A stretch of DNA of 23,631 nt from a virus, in IMG/VR virus record IMGVR_UViG_3300032092_000261, positions 1 through 23,631 of that record, one strand, 5' to 3'. The notes under the pieces were generated by a model, which did not search any database, was not told the DNA's origin, and saw nothing but the letters and a program-made list of their open reading frames with translations. The first letter of the stretch is position 1; each line of letters begins with the position of its first letter. The position numbers and the translations under genes are program-made. This document shows, one piece after another, positions 9,001 through 14,012 of the stretch.

Positions 9001-9809
9001 CTCTTGGCCACTTCGCGCGGGGCCACTTGTCCGGCCGCACCCTTGGCAATCATGGTGTCCAGGTCGCCAATGCCCAGCCTTTGCGCAGCACGGCCGCCCA
9101 AGTAACCAAAACCAGCAGTTGCCAGACCGGTGGCGGCTGCCAGTGCTGATTGCGTTGGAGTTAGCAGACCATCTTTGGTTTCCTGTCGGATTTGCTCTGC
9201 CGCAGAGCCCGCACTGACAATGCCCTCGCCCAACGCACCGGCCACCATTGGCGCGGCTTTTTCCCCAACCGTGCGAGCCAATACACCAGGAAGTGCTGGG
9301 CCAACACCACCCGCAGCAGATGCCACACCGCGCGCACCGGCTGCCATCAGGCCGCGCGCAGCCACACCGCCCGCACCGATGGATGGGATGGATTCGACAA
9401 CGGGATTGGTAATCAGGGATGGATTGGAAAGCGCAACGCCCGCTTTGTTGAGCACGCCGTCCGCATCCTGGAACTGCTTTTGTTTGGCCTTCAAGTCGTC
9501 AGATTGGAACGACGACAGGTATTCCTGCGCTTGTTTGGTCCTAAGACCAAATGCGCCGCCCTCGTTTTCAAGGAACTTGCCTACCGCGCCACCCGTGGGA
9601 ATATCGAGCAGACCGACCGCTGCCTCGGGCACGCCGACGACACCCTTGGCCAGCGATACACCCAGGTCGCCCGCCTTGCGCAACACGCCTGCGGGCTCGG
9701 GTGCTGGCGTGAAATCATCCCAGTTAACGCCCTGCTTTGGCTGGGCTGGCTTGGTGGGCACGCCATTGTCATCGACGGGCGTAAAGTCGTTCCAGTTGAT
9801 TTGGCTCAT
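1..9809 (-). CDS. giant polyvalent protein: N6-adenine methyltransferase + Strawberry-notch SF2 helicase (DarB-like), 3' end outside window
   Basis: One uninterrupted frame of 3269 codons starts at ATG 9809 and leaves the window at base 1. I checked the frame at about ten points. Residues 5-32 carry two NW(N/D)DFTP units. Gly/Ala-rich hydrophobic segments follow (about 130-330), then a proline-rich stretch (about 337-357) and an Ala/Gln-rich region. The methyltransferase shows EPTGGTGM at 1300-1307 (SAM binding) and NPPF at 1360-1363 (catalytic, amino-methylating type). The helicase shows GIGKGRQ (Lys1707), DESH (1826-1829), SAT (1855-1857) and QMLGRVHRTGQ (2215-2225). A C-terminal module carries HWDQPN (3010-3015), EEIQSDWGQ (3037-3045) and GGEGM (3209-3213). 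P1 DarB and the very large virion protein of Bcep22-type phages share the methyltransferase/helicase pairing and protect injected DNA or are thought to. The same role is inferred here from fusion and position. No clear Shine-Dalgarno precedes the ATG; TTG codons at 9845 and 9842 are alternative starts. Confidence 0.9.
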   Translation of the reverse strand, partial: MSQINWNDFTPVDDNGVPTKPAQPKQGVNWDDFTPAPEPAGVLRKAGDLGVSLAKGVVGVPEAAVGLLDIPTGGAVGKFLENEGGAFGLRTKQAQEYLSSFQSDDLKAKQKQFQDADGVLNKAGVALSNPSLITNPVVESIPSIGAGGVAARGLMAAGARGVASAAGGVGPALPGVLARTVGEKAAPMVAGALGEGIVSAGSAAEQIRQETKDGLLTPTQSALAAATGLATAGFGYLGGRAAQRLGIGDLDTMIAKGAAGQVAPREVAKSIPRQIIEGAISEGLLEELPQSVAEQVLQNLALNKPWHEGVEDAAVMGTLAGMAMGGGAAGFSGLSTDNKTTPPPPDQPPAQPPAQPPAPGPTLALPAPNPGVIQVGADGTARTPAYQVPSYVGDVTDVEPKPVNPVREQVAAAAAQGGSLSAAALTAIDTGVTEPTNPGYREIDFEDADPWDQAFVLQYFESLDADPMAASYAENAAVIADAGASGNVSDDQLLRATGATEEEIQDVIATTSSRSQSTQGNPAGNPGAQANEPANPRQGTGANQAQQGQVAGRLQPTNFTGAPAATMGAAGQTAHPGPSFGQSLKNAFAQIRAAKQQGTNTQAAQEPAPAATEAPSAAPAVQAAGTAPDIKAITGKLIPDMTDAELQVAIEHYGPAHKRTAKLQKEVQRRAAPAATTTPGVTSEPQAPQAIEASPQPTQAGTAPAAGAAIEGSTQQAPAGASEVRALTNGAPAQKNGAQAAATSATQGATATTQASDLNEVGARWTRMTSLEREGALKLAGWRTNAGGLNLVGKRLLRTSWGNMVAGTQDTLARAMSSGASAETAPTTQSGGAEQGLTSPTRAQPGEPGYTLLDARNDLIELRTREASQGAVVDDRLLQRIREQEKLVAEMERQGGSTTAEKPLQDAQADQVPSEQAQPASAPSDSVVNVPPAIAAALDADMQAHKARVTRLRNEAAKDGTTLEEKTRAQTQIKGAEFTLQTMRRTRFDAEDAAIKAIEQKDMAPFAEHITFFKTEKALQELIGAAQAPAPAAAPKKVAPKKKPSADKTRAKADLMAALADLGDILGKNTRMNIMPEQEQKLLPVLTRLLDAAFRLGYHKFKDAAKFALDQISANLGDDAADALTLDHLQGAYIAMAGGKPDADTKRTVIDVETKAEIEAHEAAVADEAQDGAADEPGARTLTQTLREELAANRMPKDNPALKKLVEAFDGKPATQERMKQAQESLEAAIVQEARARIEKLDKEGPASTFASLVRLYESQPLLNVRTSTSIANQAYSTPAPLAYLASKLAGINRKTIVHEPTGGTGMLLIGADPANAVVNELNDLRVSLLKEQGFNPTQKDAAIGPMRDSRGPVDAVITNPPFGSVKGEDGKPIKVKVDGYNIGQIDHLIAAYALETMKEDGRAVLILGANKAPGGLSTDDRIFFNWLYSHYNVAGHFEVEGDLYTRQGAGWPVRVIVIDGHQKSNQISPVAGTIQRADNWNQVYEQFTKILDAGGRPVRGSSTPVVGADSGKARPSGVPLFASETPPVANRPGTRASRGSAGNVAGAPAGAVSDLTGTTTDPVGHIPDEQRLNGQSFVPPGLEPAGADSKPAASGPAKPAGTTGVAPAEPAAGNEFQVAYTPRSARKDEGVLIPSNMAQPTQDALNRLEDAVGDIDEFARKELGYPSVEALHNALMGLQVDSVATAIYQIKQGKAVVIADQTGIGKGRQAASIIRWAVRNGMTPVFVSVKPSLFTDMYGDLADIGTHDVAPFILNSDAWVSGADGEKLFSNKASTHRAAVQSIVDNGKLPQGRNAMFMTYSQINTANLQRQALMALSGNAVFVLDESHNAAGASGTGDFMISALAQARGVTYLSATYAKRPDNMPLYFKTDIGDAAADADGLSDAMAAGGLPLQTVVSNNLVKAGQMFRRERSYDGVSIASTFDTSNRALHERLSDEATQALRAIVSADKKFHSVFVKSMDKALKKEGSTVQDNAGNQVSAGVQHTEFSSVVHNFVRQMLLGLKAQTAADEAIASLKRGEKPIIAVENTMGSFLAEYAEQNNIAQGDSLGAFDYRTVLSRALERSRVINVVSPTGDKKKQNIPLSKLDPITRRAYDDAQAVIDSLDIDIPVSPIDWMRAEIARAGFSVAEITGRNLSVDYSNPRNPVLAAIDLTEQRDKVASTRKFNGGELDALILNVAGSTGISLHASEKFADQRQRHMIVAQAAGDINIFMQMLGRVHRTGQVRLPKYTILSVDLPTEKRPTAVLSRKMKSLNANTSSNTESATSVKTADILNKYGDQIVNEYLADNLELARQLGMDDLVSLDGERVTEDIARRATGRLALQPVEVQRAFYEDVEAQYDALIEYLNKTNQNDLEPRTFDYDAKEVRSEILFEGPNKATPFGEDAVYGEYSIKAQGVAMKPDEIQAVMTENLQGKTGAEHAQAMLSGLLQTYVDQTNAMLAQKVGQGDNFDQEEYAALLKPLFGEGMAASMAEQAMRRAMKGEPVGALTVRELSQAQGVATGDDFVRSHAIGKTFRVDINSEPYNAVVTNVRNTHKSTGNPFSLSKFQITVALNGALRSITVPATQFRKIEVSSIAPAFRVETLFKEQPANQRETAKIVTGNLLAAYGEIKGVRGTIISFTKADGVIEQGILLPKLFDFSKNTQGDYRLRSGADALKFLQQSTNKDIGRFGIATRDGLVRVLPKGAGIQVRVPKSKTQGARYFLDKNLIAEAGDFVSSVNAMVANVDDPASAVKVLDLLMDKQALYALPSMADEAKSMSPQATAPSAPIAKPPEANTPDAAFSRSANSPAFRRDDITPLGLYSALARSIESSKTSAAPAVGWKELIKGMVNKGQAKADEVEWSGITDWLTLQAGKVSKEQVLEYLNANGVQVQETVLGEDAGLSKAEQVELNELRDLRRRHEGGERGVLESDDVRRLRELEYGATRPPGSTPKYGKYTLPGGENYREMLLTLPESPKKETWEWYDPDTQESEQGFATQQEAYDARPNIGAVVSKVEAKDSPQNYRSTHWDQPNVLAHIRVNDRTDADGKRVLFVEEIQSDWGQEGKKKGFKGDPTYMQGMEGQDEGFLGLNDSGVPRAPYVTKTEGWLNLALKRIITMAAEGGYDRVAFVNGTQSAERYDLSKQIKTIEYRDGDQAMSNEGLPPGTYRIHAVAKSGGVAFDRIVAKSELDEVVGKEIAQKIINGEGSREGALLARHNALTGLDLKVGGEGMKAFYDTIVPTALKKLLPKVGGGQMGGVLLKKQASYEPETGNVSGIIDYGVWPVNGR
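4991..5356 (-). CDS. putative nested (overprinted) gene, acidic 121-residue protein of unknown function
   Basis: This frame lies wholly inside the giant gene, on the same strand, in the +1 frame. It starts at ATG 5356 and ends with TAG at 4993-4991. The product has balanced composition with Trp, Tyr and Phe, helix-like segments (for example EYRYLLAKHLQSLIDQAP, residues 34-51) and a net negative charge of roughly -8. Hand counting gives G/C in 85 of 121 third positions here, against 52 of 121 in the giant frame over the same bases. The giant frame here translates to a Gly/Ala/Pro/Ser/Thr-rich linker between the methyltransferase and helicase. A GGA lies about 9-10 bases before the ATG, so the ribosome site is weak; ATG 5332 is an alternative start. 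I do not recognise a family. Alternatives are a chance open frame, or a +1 frameshift product ending the giant protein after its methyltransferase. Confidence 0.5.
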   Translation of the reverse strand: MSSSQKFWMPAGDLSEGQARLLSVPTAEKPDPQEYRYLLAKHLQSLIDQAPEQAEAALEMSQEHLPELFLISQGQPRTQWGTYLTSSDSMASLLSRLDWSQPGQIQNLPPADLQSLLEQLG

Positions 9810-9843
9810 GCGGGCCAGTGTTCCAGCGCTTGCGCGTAGCAAC

Positions 9844-9859
9844 AAACCCGACAGGGGGG
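9844..9859 (-). repeat. 16-base intergenic repeat, copy 1
   Basis: The minus strand reads CCCCCCTGTCGGGTTT. This is identical to 20781-20796 and 13 of 16 bases match 11943-11958. It begins 22 bases after the stop of the 668-residue gene and ends 34 bases before the ATG of the giant gene. It could fold into a very small CCC/GGG hairpin. Function is unknown; a phage promoter, operator or RNA element are all possible. Confidence 0.6.
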
Positions 9860-9881
9860 CGGAGCAAAACTAGCCTACGGT

Positions 9882-11888
9882 TTAGGCGGGAACGGGAACC
9901 CCGTTTTTGACCACATAAGCCTTGCCATCCTTGCCTTGCAGGCGCTGGCCTTCCTTATAGGGGGACGCCTGTGCGCCGCCATTCAAATCCACCCGTTCGG
10001 CCTGTCCGGTGGACTTGTTGTAGCGGATCACGCTGCCCTCGGTAGTGCTTCCGTCTGCGTTCTTGGTAGTCGGTGTCACCTGGACGGCCCAATCTGCGGG
10101 GTCTGACTTACCTTGAAGTCCTCTGATCTGGCGCGCAAGGGCTGCCTGCTTTACCGGGTCTTTCTCTGTGGTGTAGGCATTTTGCAGGTTCTCCAGCTGC
10201 TGCGCAGCCCGTGTCTGGAACCCTTGCGCCTCGCGCTTCATGCTCAACTCTTGCCCCGCAAGGTTTATGCGGTTTGCATCACGCGCATTGGCTCCAGCTT
10301 CCTGCATCCCTGTGCGGGTTGTGGCTCCTGTTTGTTGCATATCCTCGCGCTGAATGCCTGCGTTTTCACGCATAGCCGTCACGTCCGCTACTGGCTGGGC
10401 TTGTTGCAAAGCCTGATCGGTGGCCAGTGCAGCCTTGTAGGCAGCCATGGCGGCAGAATCACCCTTGCCACTTTTGTCCCAGCGCCCGCCGTTGTTGGTG
10501 ATTGAGCTTGCAGAAACCTCCAGATTGCGCAGGTTGTTGCGGGCCTGCCAGTCATTTGTGCTGTTGCGTACCGTGGGCGCGGTCACGCCTCGAGAGCCGT
10601 TAGCGCCAGGGAACCCAGCGGCTACTGGCATCGCCGGAGTGCTTGAACTCTTGGGCGCGAGACTGTCTGAAGCCGCCATGTTTTGCGTGCTTGGCTGTGC
10701 GGTGATCCCTCCAGGCAAGGCCGTTCCGGTGGGAGTATCGCTGTACTGGCCGGGCGCGTTGCGGTACACACCTGGGGCGATTGCGGCTGAAGAAGACGGC
10801 GCGGCAGACGGCGCGGCAGGTGCTGCGCTCGGGTCCACTGCGGGAGGGTTGACCACGCCGCGAGCGCCACCAGCAACCGTAGCAGCGGGTGCGGCAGGCG
10901 CCGCGCTTGCAGTAGGAGCGGCGGGAGGCTGTGCAGCGTCGTCGCTGCCAAAGAGGCCGCGACCAAAACCGACTGCTGCATTCAATACAGGCGTTGCTGC
11001 CTTGTCAGCCATCTCGATGCCGTACATCGGAAGACCCTGCACAGATGTGCGTAGGGCGGTACCGGCAGCCTGCGCATAGTTGCCAGCGCCGACCTGATCT
11101 CGCATTTCTTGCACACGATCTTGAATGTAAAGACCTGTAGGGCTGGCGTCCTTCGTTGCAGCGACTGGTTTATTGGCAGGCCGCTCTGGCGGGCGATTGG
11201 CGGCAGCGGCCTGCGCGCCTTGTACGTACATGGAAGTCTGGTTCTGTAGTCGCGCCTGTTCCTCAGGGGTTTTGACCCTGCCACCATCATTAAAAAACTG
11301 CTGTGGCTCGCCCCTGGGTTTGAATCCGAGCGCCATAGGTTGCTCACCCTCTGCGGCCTCGTCGTCGCCCTGCCCTGTCGGCGCATGGGTCACGCCCTTG
11401 ATAGCATCCAGCACAGCCGCGCCGATAGCCTGTACCCGCTCTGGGGGCAATTCGTACTCACCATTGCTCACGCGCACAGGCACCTTCTCGCCCTCTGCCG
11501 CCTCATCGTCCAGGCCCAGCGCCTGCGTGGAATCGGCAGGCATGATGAACGTGCCGGGTTCCATTTCGTCGGGAATCGAATCGCTTGTGCCGGTTCCAGG
11601 CCCACGGATCATCCCGCCATTTGCCAAACCCTGCTCTTTCTCACGGCGCTGCATGGCACTCATGCCCGAGTATTGAGTAATTGCAGCGGGTGCGGGTGCT
11701 GGTGCAGCCGCTGCCTTTTTGGCTGCTTCCCTCTCACGCGCAGAGTTGGCCCTGTATTCGGCCAGTGCTGCGGCGCGCGCAGGGTCCTGTGGCTTAAATC
11801 CAAGCGCGCGCTTGAAGCCATCGACAAGACCGCCGTCTGCGAATTGCTGCACAGGCTTGCGCTGCGCTTTTGGTTGGAAACCGTACAT
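9882..11888 (-). CDS. 668-residue low-complexity phage virion protein (probable internal/ejected protein)
   Basis: The ATG at 11888 follows AGGGG at a workable distance, and the gene ends with TAA 72 bases before the giant gene. The N-terminal 210 residues hold internal repeats: ALGFKP at 28-33 and 186-191, DDEAAEGE at 127-134 and 175-182, and QQF-x(1-2)-DGG at 14-20 and 196-203. Residues 96-106 read GPGTGTSDSIP, followed by FIMPAD and SNGEYELPPE; such segments recur in phage virion proteins. Residues 318-380 are Ala/Pro-rich. Residues 506-592 are charged and Gln-rich and probably form a long helix or coiled coil. The C-terminus reads GKDGKAYVVKNGVPVPA. No catalytic motif is visible. Position just before the DarB-like gene suggests a protein packed in the capsid or tail and ejected with DNA. 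This role is inferred. Confidence 0.85.
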   Translation of the reverse strand: MYGFQPKAQRKPVQQFADGGLVDGFKRALGFKPQDPARAAALAEYRANSAREREAAKKAAAAPAPAPAAITQYSGMSAMQRREKEQGLANGGMIRGPGTGTSDSIPDEMEPGTFIMPADSTQALGLDDEAAEGEKVPVRVSNGEYELPPERVQAIGAAVLDAIKGVTHAPTGQGDDEAAEGEQPMALGFKPRGEPQQFFNDGGRVKTPEEQARLQNQTSMYVQGAQAAAANRPPERPANKPVAATKDASPTGLYIQDRVQEMRDQVGAGNYAQAAGTALRTSVQGLPMYGIEMADKAATPVLNAAVGFGRGLFGSDDAAQPPAAPTASAAPAAPAATVAGGARGVVNPPAVDPSAAPAAPSAAPSSSAAIAPGVYRNAPGQYSDTPTGTALPGGITAQPSTQNMAASDSLAPKSSSTPAMPVAAGFPGANGSRGVTAPTVRNSTNDWQARNNLRNLEVSASSITNNGGRWDKSGKGDSAAMAAYKAALATDQALQQAQPVADVTAMRENAGIQREDMQQTGATTRTGMQEAGANARDANRINLAGQELSMKREAQGFQTRAAQQLENLQNAYTTEKDPVKQAALARQIRGLQGKSDPADWAVQVTPTTKNADGSTTEGSVIRYNKSTGQAERVDLNGGAQASPYKEGQRLQGKDGKAYVVKNGVPVPA

Positions 11889-11942
11889 GGCTGCCCCTAT
11901 TGATTCGTTCAGGCGATTGTTCCGGGAAATCGCAGTACCCCA

Positions 11943-11958
11943 TAACCTGATAGGGGGG
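11943..11958 (-). repeat. 16-base intergenic repeat, degenerate copy 3
   Basis: The minus strand reads CCCCCCTATCAGGTTA, matching the two exact copies at 13 of 16 positions. It starts 2 bases after the TGA of the 348-residue gene and lies about 54 bases before the next ATG. It overlaps the hairpin at 11946-11965. Confidence 0.4.
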
Positions 11959-11965
11959 CATCAGG
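11946..11965 (-). other. stop-codon hairpin, 6-bp stem with 8-base loop
   Basis: In the minus-strand transcript CCTGAT pairs with ATCAGG around an 8-base C-rich loop. The TGA stop of the 348-residue gene (11963-11961) sits inside the 5' arm. No run of U follows, so this is not a convincing terminator. It may slow RNA decay or affect coupling to the next gene. Confidence 0.4.
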
Positions 11966-13007
11966 CTAAAACGCTGTCCCAATCGGTGCGATCCGTCTCC
12001 GTACCGTTGTATCCACCCTTGGCACTGACCTGATTCATCAGTGTCGTCACCATGTTGCCGAACATATCCACCACCTCATTGGCGTTGGCCATGCGCAGCT
12101 TGCCCAAGAAGTCGCCCCTGTCGGCTGTACTAAGGGCATCGAACTCCAGTCCAAATCTGCGTGAGCTGGTTTTGCGGATCAACCCCGTGATTGCGGAATT
12201 GAATTTTTCGTTCAGGGCGATCACGCCATTGACAGAATCGACCACCTGATTCTGGTCGTTGATCCACATACCGCGTGCTCTGAGCTTGAGCTTGAAGCCT
12301 TCGGCCACCTTCTCGTGCAGCTTTCTTGTGCGGTCCATGCTGGTGTCCAGCAATGCACGCACCATGCGCATTTTTTCTGTGCGCTCTTGTTCCAGGCGGG
12401 AGGCATGCGCGCGCGTCAACGCCTCGGTCGCGGACGCGATGCTGTTGCCGTGTATGCGCGCCAGAGCATCCATTGCATGACCATGGGCGAAACGGTGCCC
12501 GGCTGCGGCTGCTGCGTCCAGCGTCTCGCGCTCCTGTGCAAATGCCTGCCGACGCGCCATCAGGAACGCCGTTTCAGCCGGCGTGCTGTCCACCAGATCG
12601 TTATAGGACATCCCGATAGCGGACGCCAGCGCCGACTGAACGAAAGCCTCAGCGCCCGCACCAGCCGCGCCCATGCCTGGGAAAAGCATGTCCAGTTTTT
12701 CCAGGTAGTCGTCAAAGAACGATCCCACCACGTTGTCCAAGAACAAGGGCATGCTGGCAATCTGCGGGTCGATCCCTTCCAAGTTTGCTTTGCTCAGTGC
12801 GCCTTGCGTTGCCACAAACTTTTCTCGGTAGCTGACGCCCGTCGCGTTCGGCTTTGACGGTATGCTGCTCAGTGCGGCATTGATTTCCTTGTCAACGCTG
12901 GAGCGCATCGCTCTATCAGCCTTGTCGATCATTTCAGAAATCTTGTCGATGGCCGTGTAAACGATGGCCGCAGAAATACCTTGTGCAGCAATTCCAGTGG
13001 TTGTCAT
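11961..13007 (-). CDS. 348-residue helical virion protein, probable internal protein
   Basis: I place the start at ATG 13007 (MTTTGIAAQG) because a strong AGGAGG-type ribosome site precedes it by about 9 bases. The open frame extends to 13235, but those extra residues are an Arg/His/Gln-rich shadow of the upstream gene. The start lies 2 bases after that gene's stop. Residues 10-30 form an Ala/Ile-rich helix. The remainder is Ala-rich and helical, with a Gly/Ala hydrophobic stretch around the LFPGMGAAGAGAEAF segment and a long charged helix about two thirds along (EALTRAHASRLEQERTEK). The C-terminus ends in a polar tail (TDRTDWDSVLA). I do not recognise a named family. Place and composition suggest an internal core or ejection protein like its neighbours on both sides, but no motif proves this. 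Confidence 0.85.
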   Translation of the reverse strand: MTTTGIAAQGISAAIVYTAIDKISEMIDKADRAMRSSVDKEINAALSSIPSKPNATGVSYREKFVATQGALSKANLEGIDPQIASMPLFLDNVVGSFFDDYLEKLDMLFPGMGAAGAGAEAFVQSALASAIGMSYNDLVDSTPAETAFLMARRQAFAQERETLDAAAAAGHRFAHGHAMDALARIHGNSIASATEALTRAHASRLEQERTEKMRMVRALLDTSMDRTRKLHEKVAEGFKLKLRARGMWINDQNQVVDSVNGVIALNEKFNSAITGLIRKTSSRRFGLEFDALSTADRGDFLGKLRMANANEVVDMFGNMVTTLMNQVSAKGGYNGTETDRTDWDSVLA

Positions 13008-13009
13008 GG

Positions 13010-14011
13010 TCAACCCCCTCCTGCGTCTATGCTGTTGGATTCCGAGGCGGTCGAGTTGACGCTGACCCCGGCACTGTTCAAGGCGGCAGCGGCACGAGAC
13101 GAATACCGGCGCAGCAACTTGATGTTTGCTTCTGCCAACATGCTGGCCTTGGTGTTTGCGCGCTCCACCAGCGCCTTGAGTTGCTGCGTTGATGCCTGGC
13201 GCGAGTCGTCCGTGGACATGACACGCTCCTCCCAAGAGGAAAGCTCCGCGCTGCGCACATCCATCCGGGCGCGTGCAGCCTGCTCGCCTCGCTGCAACCG
13301 TGTCAGGTAGTCGTTATTGCGACCAAACACGTCAAACATCAGGTGCATTTGCGTGAAGGTGTGCTCCATCGCTGCATTGAGCGCTTCGTTGTAGGCACGC
13401 AATAGCGCCTCGGCGGCATCGACCCGCATCTTGTGCCGCTCCGCTTCACGATCGGCTGTCATTTGCACACTGGCCCGCGCGACATGCAACTGCGCCATCT
13501 GTCCTGCCACCGCGCTATGCGCTGCAGCCACCCCTGGCGGTACAGCAAGAGCACGGGCACTAGCCCACTGCGTTGCAGACAGCGCATACCCCGATGCCTG
13601 ATCCATGCGGCGGTCGTATCCGACATTGCCAATGCCATCATGCGACCCAATAACCGCACTCAGCCAGTTCAAGGCAATGCGAAACCCCGGCCCCACTGGC
13701 GCGGCAGTCTTGATGATGTCTTGAAACTCCGTGGACCAGCGCTGTGCAACCTGTGCAAGCTGGCCACGCACGGACAGGTCGTGAGCCGCCACCAAGGCAG
13801 CCGCCTCGTCGCCTGCGTAGAGGCTCAAAAACTTTTCAATAGACGGCGCCCCACCGCCCACACCTACGCCAGTAGCAGACCCAGCCGATGCGCCCAAATC
13901 GCGCGAAGACAATCTCTCGGCATTGGCATAGCTGGTCATAGCCATGTTCCAGGCCCGACCAAGCAGCGCGTCAAAAAGCAGCGCTGTAGGTAGCGCTCGT
14001 CCGTTGGCCAT
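13010..14011 (-). CDS. 333-residue Ala-rich helical virion protein, probable internal protein
   Basis: The ATG at 14011 lies 1 base after the stop of the upstream gene and is preceded by GGAGA about 8 bases away. The protein has a Gly-rich segment at about 40-55 (GASAGSATGVGVGGGAP). A long helical, Gln/Ala/Arg-rich region follows from about 170 to 310, with probable coiled coil (for example AELSSWEERVMSTDDSRQ). The C-terminus is Ser/Asn/Gly-rich. There are no transmembrane segments of the usual kind and no catalytic motif. With the 348- and 668-residue genes it forms a set of three helical, low-complexity proteins just before the giant gene, the usual place of ejection proteins in short-tailed phages. 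Function is inferred from that context only. Confidence 0.85.
   Translation of the reverse strand: MANGRALPTALLFDALLGRAWNMAMTSYANAERLSSRDLGASAGSATGVGVGGGAPSIEKFLSLYAGDEAAALVAAHDLSVRGQLAQVAQRWSTEFQDIIKTAAPVGPGFRIALNWLSAVIGSHDGIGNVGYDRRMDQASGYALSATQWASARALAVPPGVAAAHSAVAGQMAQLHVARASVQMTADREAERHKMRVDAAEALLRAYNEALNAAMEHTFTQMHLMFDVFGRNNDYLTRLQRGEQAARARMDVRSAELSSWEERVMSTDDSRQASTQQLKALVERANTKASMLAEANIKLLRRYSSRAAAALNSAGVSVNSTASESNSIDAGGG
13014..13022 (-). promoter_or_regulatory. strong ribosome binding site for the 348-residue gene
   Basis: The minus strand reads AGGAGGGGG inside the 3' end of the 333-residue gene, with about 9 bases between its GGAGG core and ATG 13007. It decides the start and rules out the longer frame to 13235. 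Confidence 0.75.
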
Positions 14012-14012
14012 G

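Noticed and set aside
9825-9834. GCGC-TT-GCGC inverted sequence before the giant gene
   Set aside because: The two-base loop is too small for a stable hairpin and no U run follows.
10982-11386. Minus-strand alternate frame of 134 codons inside the 668-residue gene
   Set aside because: Unlike the nested frame at 4991-5356, it is Arg/Cys/Leu-rich and irregular, and the main frame shows the normal protein pattern here.
13008-13235. N-terminal extension of the 348-residue gene
   Set aside because: These codons overlap the 333-residue gene in another frame and give Arg/His/Gln-rich sequence, while a strong ribosome site supports ATG 13007.
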